Below are positions 1 to 10,500 of a stretch of 64,000 nt of DNA, piece after piece. The DNA is from Gyrodactylus bullatarudis (Eukaryota > Platyhelminthes > Monogenea > Gyrodactylidea > Gyrodactylidae). The position numbers were made by a program, and so were the translations under genes. The stretch spans positions 366,046 to 430,045 of the forward strand of contig SSNU01000071.1 in NCBI GenBank assembly GCA_012064415.1, read 5' to 3'. Numbering within the stretch: the stretch's first letter is position 1; each line of letters begins with the position of its first letter. The notes beneath the pieces were generated by a model. That model did no database searches. It saw only the letters and a program-made list of their open reading frames with translations, and was not told the DNA's origin.

Positions 1-1543
1 CCTCAGACAAACACTTCCTACAATTCACTGACCTTCTCAGTGAGTTTGGGTAATAAGGGCTTATTAGCTAGATTCACTAAAGATACACTGATTACCAACA
101 TACACTAGTGAATTACCAACACTCACTGATTTTCCAAACTCACGGTAACAGATACATTTCAAAACCAAAATTAGCCATGAAAATCAATTATTAGATTTCT
201 GACAAAATTTTGATCACCAAGAAATCGGAATTCGACTATTACACACTGTTTAGGTAATTCCTTAGATTGAATTTAATTTTCTTGCCGTATAAATATACTT
301 TAGAAAGTTTTTTCATATGTCCATGGATTTAAATGATGTAGGATTAATTTTTCAATCATTGACATTTAATAAGTAAAAGATTCTCTTGGCATATTTTAGA
401 CATTAAAACCTGAAATGATTCTTTTTCCATTTTGAATTTAAATTAATATTAAATTCATGGAATTTACTCACAACCAGGATAAGAAGTCTATGTTCTAGTT
501 TAAATTTGAGACAAAAAGCATTACTATGATTATTACTGAGGGAAGAAATCGTTGAATTTTGCTTGGAGGCAACGAAAATATTCATTTTTTTGATAATTTT
601 AATCATTAGACGAGAATGACATTCGATCAACTTGTAAAATATTACTTTTATACTATTGAATTATATGAGATCCAATGTGTATCATATTATTTCACAGTTT
701 TATCATTTTATATTTATTTAGTGTGTTTTTCAAAATGATAAATGTTTTTTAAAACATGTGACCTGTTTTCTGAAAAATTTATTGGGTTCATTTTCCAGAG
801 AAACCCTATCATGTAGATTTTTTACGAGTTTTAAGATCTCGTTTCGTTGCTGATTTATTACCCTATGATTTCAAACATTAGTCCATCAAAGGTTTATAAA
901 ATCTGGAATGAATCCCCTTCTTGATATGAACGTTGTATTGAAAAACTAATTTTTTCCTTAAAAATCTCTTTCTCGTATTAGAATTTTTCTTATTTTTGTA
1001 ATTATTTTTGAGAATATTTTTGTAAATAAATATCACCAGTTGTTACTAATGAGATCAGTAATGCTAATATGATATGTTGATATGTAGCGCAACAGAAACC
1101 TCAATTTTGCCATTCATTCAAGGGGAGACAAAATGTCTGAGATTATTTCCTCGGAATAACAAGGAAATTTTCAATCTGCTTCCTGTAACATTTCAGATTA
1201 ACACTGTTAGAGTAAGAAAAGTAAATTCCTTATTGAATAGACCAATGGATCAATATGGCAGCTAAAAAATCAGTTAAAAACACAAGTTTAATGTTGCAGA
1301 AAGTAACGATTTACACTAATTTAAAATAATCACAGTTTTTTAATACGCTCTTCCTTTATTTTGTGTTATTTATTCATGACTCTAAACCTCAAAGAATCAT
1401 TTTAAAAGGATTTTTAGAATTCGAGTTATATATTCCCTACTCTCTTGAGTCCAATATTTATAACAATGATTCATTCTCAATAGGAAATGCTGTAAAAATC
1501 TATAGATTTTATAAATTATTCCTCCACAGAGAATTTGTATAGA

Positions 1544-1680
1544 AAAGCTAAGCTAACTGACTTGAAGTTGGGAATCTATGATTTTTGCAGAAATCTCAAT
1601 TTTTTCATCAAGATTTCGAATACGCTAATACAAGATTTTTTCAATGAATTTCACTACTAGAAGGGACAAAATTGAGCTTT
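1544..1680. mobile_element. Left-end fragment of a type B MITE
   Basis: It carries the terminus AAGCTAACTGACTTGAAG, then GGGAATCTATGATTTTTGCA and TTTTTTCATCAAGATTTCGA. Only one arm is present. Confidence 0.55.
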
Positions 1681-3333
1681 TTGAATAGTTGTTGCTAGAT
1701 TTTGTATAAAAATAGTGTTAATAGTTACAATTGAGTGTTGAAAGAAACTCTTAGAGAAAATCGGATTTTTGTTTATCAGAACATGAAAAATTTTCATTAT
1801 GATTTTTTAAAATGTGTTTTTCTCGGTTTCTTCAACTTTAACTAAATGTTTATATTCGGCTTGCTTGTCTGATTCTGACCTTGAACAACCTCTTTGACTA
1901 CTCTACCACTTATAAAAAGAATTGAATCTCGACGTTTGCCCAACTTAGTGATGATATTAGAATCATTCAGATACCCTAAAAATTTTGGAAAGTTCAAAAA
2001 TATGGAAATTTGAAATTATTTTCTTCAAATGGTAAATTAAATCCATATTAAATTGTTTTCGAACTTGAAGCGTTCAAATCAAAAATTTTATGTATTTTTG
2101 ATCATTGTCCCATAGCTGTTGAGGAGTTACAGGGAATTTTTGTACTCTTGCATTGCTTGAAGTGATTACACTGATTGCTATCCGATTATAAATTCAATTT
2201 CGATTCATTAACTCAATTTCATTCAGACTGCATCTACCAATCAGAGAGATTCTAAATCTACAGTCATAGAGGCTAGAGGGATTTTTAGTTATTGCCTCTC
2301 AGATTACATATAGAAATTAAGGACTATTATCAAGATTAAATCCTCGAGTATTTTTCCATTTCGAATGTTAAATTGTCTGATTTTTAGACCAATAATCGTT
2401 CGTTCGTTCGTAACATTAGCATGGCTTCTAGTCTCAGAATAAAAATCAAGTTTATGGCAGTTCTTTTTTCAAGAGAGGAATTATTAAATTATTCATACCT
2501 TGTCGGATCTCAGAATAGTATGGAGAATGATTTTGGACTTAATTAATAACTTTAAGTCGAAGAATAATCAAGGAAACTATAAAAACTCAAGATTATTACC
2601 GGTTTAGATGGTCTCTTCATAACTAGAAATTTATTTCTGATCATTGAAAACTTTCTGAAGGGACGTATAAAAATTAGACAGAAAACCTAGCAATTATGTT
2701 TCTTAAATTCAGAAAAATACTAACAGTAAAATTATTTAGAAACAAGAAAAAAAAGAAAAGTCACATTTCAGATGTAAAAATTGATGTATTTTATCCCTGT
2801 GACCACCCAGAAATTATCGTCTTTCATTTGATATTTTGTAATAAATCATGAGCACAAATTTATCTGAATATTCTAAATTTGAGTTTCACAATCCTTTTTT
2901 AAAATTTACTGTAAGCTCTATTTATTAAATGAAAATAGGCTAATTGTTTAATATTTGAGAAAAAGTATACCAGAATTGTTTGATGCTTCCTAGCTCTTGT
3001 GTGAATATCCATCTATTTGATGATCTGTTGACAAAAAAATAATTGACATCAGAAAATTGTTTTGAAGAACTTAAAAAAAAAGTATGTTTTAGACAAGAGG
3101 GAAATGATATCTTTAGGTTGACACATCACAACTATGATGTCAGCTAATGGAAGAAACGTTTAAAATTTAATCACCAGTAGTTTTAAAATTAAAATAGATT
3201 TAAAAAATTTTTTTATTTGCAAAGGGTATCATACTAAGGCTATCTAACAGAAATTGATTACTATCTATTAATATATAAATACAGATTTGAAATTAGATGT
3301 ACCAAAGTTTAAAATAGAATATAGTATGTCCAC

Positions 3334-3684
3334 TAGACTTGGACGAAATTTTGCAAAATTACTTGAATCACCCATCGATATGAAAAAAATAATCTTCAAG
3401 TATTTGAATATAATTCCATTACATTTCGGTTCAAAATACCTTTCCATGCTTCTGGAATAAGATAAACAAAATTGTGAAAATTTTTAAATTTAAAACGTTT
3501 TTTAATTGTAATATTCATGAAAAATGAGAGAAATTTCGTTTCAAAATTTTGTTAATCTTATTCCAGAAGCATGGAAAGGTATTTTGAACCGAAATGTAAT
3601 TGGATAATATTCAAATACTTGAAGATTATTTTTTTCATATTGACGGGTGATTCAAGTAATTTTGCAAAATTTCGTCCAAGTCTA
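3334..3684. mobile_element. hAT-like MITE with 8-bp target-site duplication
   Basis: This is a 351-bp palindromic element with termini TAGACTTGGACGAAATTTTG. It is flanked on both sides by the same 8 bases, ATGTCCAC (3326-3333 and 3685-3692). The arms (about 3334-3467 and 3549-3684) match at roughly nineteen in twenty positions by eye, around a loop of about 80 bp. An 8-bp duplication and a terminus beginning TAG are typical of the hAT superfamily. The element has no coding capacity. Related, partly deleted copies lie near 41.8, 49.15, 62.3 and 62.9 kb. Confidence 0.82.
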
Positions 3685-3764
3685 ATGTCCACATTTGACG
3701 GTAAACATCATCTCTTTTTTTTCGTCATCCTCTGAGAGAGGTTCTGATTGGTTTAAATTTGAGA

Positions 3765-3835
3765 ATCTATGATTTTTATAAAGATCTCAATTTTTCATCA
3801 AGAATTCGAAAGATTTTTTTAGGAATCTTGATCAA
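3765..3835. mobile_element. Short fragment of a type B MITE
   Basis: GAATCTATGATTTTTATAAA and TCTCAATTTTTCATCAAGAA match the type B end. The very terminus is missing. Confidence 0.4.
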
Positions 3836-4205
3836 GCTACCTTCTTTAACCATTTTAGTAATGCTAAATCTGTTCAAACTCCTCACGAATTATCTTCTTT
3901 TTTCATTTATTCTTAAAAGACACTACTGAATCAGTGATCCTCTAAGACATGTACTTTTCAAAATATGATCAAAAGTTGAATTTAATGAATTTCATGATCT
4001 AAAAGACTATTTTTATTCTCTTCATCAATTAGTGCTCAAAATTTTGGTATCTACTCTGCAGAGAACATGATCATTTATAATTCATTCAGTAAACTCCTGC
4101 TGTGGCATGCATTCATTTGAATAAACTTTTTAATGAAAAAGTCCATTCTTTGGTTCAAATGCGTCTAAAATTCTATCGAGAACAGAATAATACTAATTCA
4201 CTCAC

Positions 4206-4400
4206 CAACATATTGACGTATGCCGATTAAGCCAATAAAGAGAAACATGAGAACTCCAGTAAACTGATAATTAAGACGATCTGCAAAATCATCATCGAAG
4301 CGTAGTCTTGATGAGCCGATTCGTCCTAATTTTGTTAATTTCCATATAAAAGTTGCATCCATCACGTCATGTGAGCCACCGCCTCCTGATGATGAATGAT
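4206..4400 (-). CDS. Innexin gene B, exon with N-terminal domain and TM1
   Basis: This is a second innexin N-terminal exon, homologous to exon 1 of gene A. After the acceptor TTTGTAG it reads HSSSGGGGSHDVMDATF, then IWKLTKLGRIGSSRLRFDDD, ADRLNYQFTGVL, a membrane span (about 20 residues, LMFLFIGLIGI) and RQYVG. The donor GTGAG lies in phase 1 at the same Gly codon as in gene A. The frame is open across the whole 195 nt (2+64 codons+1). The classical innexin start would be the Met in VMDATF. Because the frame is open upstream and joins in frame to the exon at 6642-6782, a longer N-terminus is likely. The remaining exons (E1 loop to C-terminus) lie beyond the left edge, at least 4.2 kb away. It cannot belong to gene A, whose last exon lies upstream of it. 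Confidence 0.9.
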
Positions 4401-5291
4401 CTACAAATTGATAAATGATTTAGGGAAAACAAAATTTAGTTCATCTTCCAGTTTTTGATCACGGATCTTCGTTTGTGTACTTTTTGTATTTATTCTCTCA
4501 TCAATAAATTACTGTACTGTTTAACTTGTGAGTTATAATTATTCTTATTCTAATCTTAAATAACTAGGTGTTAGTGCTAGAATAATTCCGATTATTATAA
4601 CAATATCACTATAACTTTTATAAGAAACACTTCACATCTTCCGTCTTTTGCTACAGATAGACCGATGCAAGCTATAAGATCATATAGCAAGCGAAAAACG
4701 TCAATTTATGCCGAACAGTTCCCTGAAGAACTACTTGGTTTAAAATTATGATTCTTGAAAATATTCGGGTAATTTTTATAACTCTGTCAAAAATAACCTT
4801 GAATTATTCATAATTTTAGTGTTCAATATTGTTCTATAATAATTGTTCAATAATTTTGATTGATTTCATAATAGCTAAAGATTTATAAATCTGTTAAATA
4901 TCTGCGGATAAATTTCAATAGGTTTAGTCTTGCTCAAATTAAAATATTTGACTTTAACTCATAGTAATAGTAGTTATGATAAACAGATACGTAAAAACTG
5001 AAATTCAACGATATTTGAGTAGCATTTCTCGATGAATTACTTTCATGGAAAATGTAAAAAATCAAAGGGAGTAATCAGCTTGAAGTGATTTTATAAACAA
5101 ATATCAGCGTGTAATTACAATGCATAAAAATAATGAAAATTGAGATATTGGCATACGAGAATGGATAGAGGACATTTCTTTCTTTAGAGTTAACCATTTT
5201 CCCCCCTTGTAATTAATTGCCATAACAATTTTCCTTATTTATCAATATATTTTACGACTTGCTGTGAATTTAGGACTATGTATATGTTAAA

Positions 5292-5475
5292 GTGAATCTG
5301 GAAACTAATAGTCTGATAGTCTTAAGACTCCCTAATTAGCTAGGGAATCTCGAAACTTGGTTTCTAGAATCCCTACTCGAGTTATTCATAGTTACAGGGA
5401 ATCTAGAAACTAAAGCAAGTCTTAAGAATCCCTAAATTTCTAGGGAATCTGGAAAATCGGTTTCTAGAATTTTTT
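5292..5475. repeat. Tandem imperfect hairpins with GTCTTAAGA/TCCCTAA motif
   Basis: Two units (about 5318-5360 and 5418-5460) share GTCTTAAGA, TCCCTAA and CTAGGGAATCT. Each unit is itself a near palindrome (TCCCTAATTAGCTAGGGA). A related arrangement lies at 53790-53935. Confidence 0.5.
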
Positions 5476-5960
5476 CAGAAAATTTTTTAAATTTTCACAA
5501 CTAATTGGCTTATTTCAATATGGAATTCGAGAAATAAATTTTTTCTTGACTTTCCGAAAAAGTGAATTCTCATCTTCATGTTAATTTGGTTTAGCTAAAC
5601 CTGGTCACAGGTTATTACTATATCCATGAGAATCTAAATTTCAAGTTGAAGGAGATTTTTCTCCAAAAAGTGAGAGAGAAATTTATTTTGAATTTCGTAA
5701 ATGCCCAAATTCCCTCTTCCGATATCCCAGCTCAATATTTTTATCGATTTCCAAGATATGAAGCAATTCAAATACTGATATCTGGGATCAAGATAAGACG
5801 AAGGATTCGAATTCCTCTAGAGAAGTTCACAGAAATCCGTCATCATTGTGGAACATCAAACAATTTGAATTTTGAACAAAACGTTGGAAAAACAGAAATT
5901 TGAAACATTTTCGAAATTCCATGGGCTCAATTTATTATGGAATTCAAAAAAATAAAATTT
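5450..5960. mobile_element. MITE copy, interior type C
   Basis: It contains GAATTCTCATCTTCATG, CAAAATTTTTATCGATTT-like and GATATCTGGGATCAAGAT-like blocks in common with 22366-23046. The order suggests one arm plus a rearranged terminus. Boundaries are approximate. The open frame at 5646-5903 lies inside it and is not a gene. Confidence 0.5.
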
Positions 5961-5974
5961 CCTCTCACATTCAT

Positions 5975-6440
5975 GATTTTTTTCATCCAAAATATGTTAA
6001 AGATTTTTTGGAATCCTGCTCATGTTGCCCACTTTGAAAATTTTTATTGATTCCAAAATAAAAGAATGATCAAAAGTTGACTTTCAAGATCAGAATAGGA
6101 CAAGAAAGCCAAATATGCTGAATCTGTTCTAATGCATAACTTCACTATCGTTTGGGAGTCGAAAATGTTGGATCTTTCGAAAATTTTGCTTTTTTGTCTC
6201 ATTGTGATCCTGAAAATCAATTTTTGATCACTCTCTCACTTTGAAATCAATAAAAATTTCAGTTCAAAGTTCGGGAAAATGGAATTTTGGCGCCAAATCG
6301 AAATTTGAAAAATTACCATATTTTTCATAAAAGAATTTTTATTCTTCAAATCGTAAAAAAAGTGGGCAACATGAGTAGGATTGCAAAAAATCTGATGAAA
6401 AAATCGAGTTTGTTGTAAAAATCATACTATCCCAACTTCA
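5975..6440. mobile_element. Foldback MITE, interior type B
   Basis: The palindromic arms have AATGATCAAAAGTTGACTTT near 6065 against AATTTTTGATCACTCTCTCAC near 6220. The hairpin-closing match is GCTCATGTTGCCCACTTT near 6018 against AAGTGGGCAACATGAG near 6360. It ends in CCCAACTTCATATCAACC. Confidence 0.65.
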
Positions 6441-6515
6441 TATCAACCAAATTCGTTAAAATTAAGTTTCTTTCAAAACGGCATTTGAAAAAAGAATCAG
6501 TCTGTTGAGTATTAT

Positions 6516-6585
6516 TATTCGACAAAGAGACTAAGGGCTTTTTAACACCGATGAAATGAAAACGAATCCCTTGCGGTGATAAGAG
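6516..6585 (-). repeat. Dispersed repeat fragment (copy 3 of 3)
   Basis: About 65 bp matching 62736-62796 in inverse orientation, including ATTCGTTTTCATTTCATCG and AGCCCTTAGTCTCTTTGTC. It lies close to the extension exon of innexin B but is not part of it. Confidence 0.5.
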
Positions 6586-6641
6586 GGGGCAACTGTTCTC
6601 TAATTTAACCATTATTAGTATCATTGTCTCAAATTACTTAC

Positions 6642-6782
6642 TCTGATGACTTGATGAATGAAATGCAGGTCCTGCCGAGTGAAACGCACTAGATGAGAAT
6701 CCGCCTTGAGCTCCTCCAACTGCGTGATGTGGTTCTCTTTTGTGATGATGATTACTTTTTCCGCTAGATCTAGTAGGATCGT
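6642..6782 (-). CDS. Innexin gene B, probable His/Ser-rich N-terminal extension exon
   Basis: This is an open 141-nt segment bounded by an acceptor (ATTCCTAG) and a strong donor (GTAAGT). Its phase (2 nt + 46 codons + 1 nt) joins exactly to the exon at 4400. The peptide is low in complexity: DPTRSSGKSNHHHKREPHH, then AVGGAQGGFSSSAF, then HSAGPAFHSSSHQ. It has no hydrophobic stretch, so it would extend the cytoplasmic N-terminus of the innexin. Base composition is clearly richer in G+C than its flanks, as expected of coding sequence. The preceding exon, which supplies the first base of the first codon and probably the start Met, was not found. Canonical innexins have only a short N-terminus before TM1, so this extension is unusual. 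It could be an alternatively used exon. The join is my inference from phase and splice signals. Confidence 0.62.
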
Positions 6783-7424
6783 CTAGGAATAAAATTTGAA
6801 TTTTTAATAATAACTTTGTAATTCCAATTAAAAATTTTGTACACACATAAAATGCATTCTTTCTTCTACATACCCAAAGAAAATAAATTGCGATTTTTTT
6901 CTCCTCAAAGTTGTTCAGAGTTTTTTTGCTAAACAATTTATCCAAATTGTACTTTAAATTTAAGGAAGATTGTATTAACTCACTTTGGAAAATCTTTTCC
7001 TCTTACAATTTCAATGCATTAAATTTTCTATTTTTTCATCTCAATAAAAAGGAAGTTTATTTGATTGTTTTTAAGTGAGGGAAGCTAGTGTGTGTTGTGT
7101 TTTTTTTAAATAATGGCTTTTTTGCTGAGCCAGCAATTCGTGTTTCATAGAATTATCCCTCTTCTACATTTATAGGATAAATTTCCTGTTTAGTATCACA
7201 AAAAGTGTGAGATTCATGGAAAACGAGTTGATATGTGATTGAAATTCAATTCCCCAAAGACCTTATCACTATGATTGATAGTTTTTTTCTATCAGAATTT
7301 CATGTTTATCCCAACGATTTAGATCTCTTCCAGCCAGACAAGAAGAAAAAGGCATGTTTTTGTGATACTTTCCCATTGGTCAAAACAACTCTTTTTATAA
7401 ATTAAGTTTTGATGACGGCTCAAC

Positions 7425-7565
7425 GCGTTTCATCTTTATTGAGACTTCTCAGTATACCATAGCCGAGAATCGAACCAAGGGGAGTTTGTCCAGTGGTCCA
7501 AGTGTTGGACTTTCTTCATTGAGGAGTCTAAATAAAGATGTAACGCGTCTGTGCCTGCGATACAA
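7425..7565. repeat. tRNA-like SINE pieces in inverted arrangement
   Basis: The minus strand has a tRNA B-box-like GGTTCGATTCTCGG, followed by AAGTCTCAATAAAGATGAAA and CGCGTTGAGCC. The plus strand has an A-box-like TTTGTCCAGTGGTCCAAG, followed by GAGTCTAAATAAAGATGTAA and CGCG. The common body after tRNA-like heads suggests two head-to-head SINE fragments. It cannot fold as an intact tRNA. Confidence 0.45.
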
Positions 7566-10500
7566 GTCTGGATTGTTCCTTTACTAGCATTTAAATTAGA
7601 TACGTGATTAGACATATGTCTAAGGCAAGATTAGCGACTTCTCCGCATCGAATTAGTCACTTTAGCCTAATTTACAATAAAATTAAGTATTTAAAATTCT
7701 TAATAAACAAAATATTTACACCTCTCTTTGTTTTCAATTCAGTCAACTCTATTATATTCGTGTAAACAATGAAAAAATTAACACTTTCTTGAAAAACTTC
7801 TCTAAAGTACACTGATCTCAGAAGAACAATTGCAAATTTAAGATGTTAATAAACACATCTAATTTTATCTCTCACTATGACAGCTATTCAGAGAATTGAA
7901 TAGATTGACTCAAAGAATTAACCATTTATTCAGGGTGGGATTTATCCCCCCTGAAATTGATATTTTTGATACTTTTGAATTTGCGAATTTTTCAGTGAAA
8001 TTAAACAAAAAACAAAGATCTTGCCCTTTTTTAGCTGTTTCATCTCTCCTCCTTCCTAGGGATATATATGCACTTGATTTTGAGGGAGAGAAAGCATGAA
8101 CAAAGTAAACTTTAAATTAATTGAGGTTAATGAAGACAAACAAGAGAACTCTTCATGTCCCCGAAAATATCTCTCTAGTCTGTGTGTGTAGAAAACACTT
8201 AAATTTTCAAATTGTCAATTGGATTTTATCTTTGCAAAGAAACATAAATATATATATCTGTATTTCTATTTTGTATATTACGACGAGAAAATACAATCTA
8301 TTGTGGAAGGATGCACAAAAATCTAGAAATGTTTGTTCGTTTTTTCAAGCGAACTTGACTGAAAAATCAATTATTGCATTCCTTAATTGAGTTTGACAAA
8401 TATGAGTTCTTCACACTCGAATAGGAGTTTTGTATTCTGTTTTGTTTTTCTATTAACGGATATTCAGTTCATTCATGATTCCTACTTAAATCATGGTATT
8501 TAATTTGTACTGAGGCCCTGATAATACAGTAGTTGAGAATATTAAAATAAGATTATGGAGTTTGATACATAAAGGCTTGCTCAAACGTGACTCTATTCAA
8601 TGTGATCATCGTGATTCTTACATGGGAAGAACAATTGGGAAATTTAATGATCCCTTGGGTTGCAACTTATTCTGAATCAACTCAAAAGATTCAAATTGAT
8701 TTTTTATCTCAACATTCCAGAATTTCTGAAGTAAGCCCATTTCTTCATCTTGATAAATTTGATGATAGTTATATAAACTAAGAAAAATTGAGAAAAAGGG
8801 AAAAAATGTACTTCTCGTAATACGCATTAATCCTTGAAGATATTCAGCATGTGAATTCCAAAACAACAACCATGAGCCTCCTCTTTGTATGAAATATATT
8901 CATTCTTTTCAAGTTTTAAACCTCTTGTTGAAGTTTTGGACTAAATAAACACCTTTTGGGTATGAACAGCTCTTAAGAAAATAGTCAATATTTACTCAAA
9001 AACTCATGAGGAAATTCGACATTGGGCATTTTTTTCTTCTATTTAGTTAAAATAATTATTTTATAAATCCTAGATTTTTTTCTTACATGGAACAAATTTT
9101 TGAAAAAAATAACACTTGTTTTAGTCAAATTGAATTAAATTAATCAGGAGAACGTATGATGTTGTAGAAGTGAAAGTAAAATTCTTTTTGCAAAGGATAT
9201 TACGGAGTTTGAAAATTTCAGATCACACTAATAACGAATGTACTATTGTTCTCAAAACCCAACTTTTAATTTATGAAATATTGGCCACAAAATAATATAA
9301 TCATTTTTAGACCCTGATATTTTCTTGAAATTTTCAAAAGGAGTCATCTTTAAATTGATAAAACTCTTCAATAGATCGTTTTAGCCGAATAAGTCATAGA
9401 TAATTCGAAAGAATTTTAGTATTTTTAGAAAAATAATCAATAATAATTTTCAGTTTCTTCAAAATAAGGCTTAAAGGGTTAATATTCTCATCTGAGATAC
9501 AGAGATTCCGATAATAAACTGATAAAAAGGCTATCCTGCTTTCTTTCAAATAATTTTCATTATTACGAAATTCAAATAAGTAATAATAACAATATTGGAG
9601 TTGAAATAGCTGAAAACAAACATATAAACAATGAACGAATGCTGACTTTCCAATAATTATATGTTATTCCTCTTCAAAGTAATTACTATCCAGAATGTAA
9701 GTAAACGATGATCATACAAGTAAAACACAACATCACATGAAATAAGCGAGGAAAATTTAGTTTGAACTGAGTACACAGTAGCAGGAAAAAGAAACAAAAA
9801 TTCCATTCTCAGTCGAAAGAATTAAGGGGAAAATTGACCTAAGAACGCGAGAAAAAAAACAGAAATTCTCTTGCCTCAAAAGTTTCTTTCTCAATTTATT
9901 TTAATTCAAAATTATTCAAGAAAAAAAACTTAATCCAAACAATGAATAAATTTATTCGTGTAATTTTAATTAACTTTGAGGGAACGAGAATGAAAATGTG
10001 ATGAGGATTGGGTGGCGAGAAACAGAAATACTTGCTTGATTAGAAAATAATTACTGTAAAGAGAAGGAAAAACAGTGTTCATTGAATCAATGAACATTTT
10101 CTCTGATAGAGAAATGCCAAAAATTAGTTAGTTGCTCAATAAAAATTTAACACCATGGAAAACGATACTCGATACACATTTCTTTCAAAAAATGTGTAAA
10201 ATCATTTGGAAATTTTACAGAATCAGGAATTTTCCGAAGCTTAAAATTTTTTGATCTCAAATTATATTATTCAATTATCACTTCGAATTAGCAAAATCTT
10301 TTTCAATAAAACCTGTATGATAGCTACACAGAACTACTTAAAATGGGATGATAAGGCTAACATTTACAGGACCAAATTATATTTAAATGTTTTCTTTCAC
10401 ACGATTTCATCAGGGTTTGATTTATATTGAGATTCTCATCTACTGGTGAGTAGTTTAAAGTGAAATTTCGCCAATGAGAGGATTTATTTTGAAATTAACT

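Larger units (their letters stand above)
1..4205 (-). other. Intron of innexin gene B, incomplete
   Basis: This is the intron after the phase-1 donor at 4205, running off the left edge. It contains the hAT-like MITE at 3334-3684 and two half-copies of the AAGCTAATTGATATGAAG-terminal MITE group (about 1544-1680 and 3765-3835). I saw no coding segment in the rest. The short open frames around 403-630 and 1074-1265 have no recognisable motif. Confidence 0.6.
4401..6641 (-). other. Intron of innexin gene B between the extension exon and TM1 exon
   Basis: This is an intron of about 2.2 kb with GT-AG ends. It holds a hairpin-rich repeat (about 5292-5475), two MITE copies (about 5450-5960 and 5975-6440) and a fragment of a repeat also present near 41.7 and 62.7 kb (6516-6585). 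No coding sequence was recognised. Confidence 0.55.

Noticed and set aside
5646..5903. 85-codon frame as a gene
   Set aside because: It lies wholly inside a MITE copy whose sequence recurs in several places and is not coding in the others.
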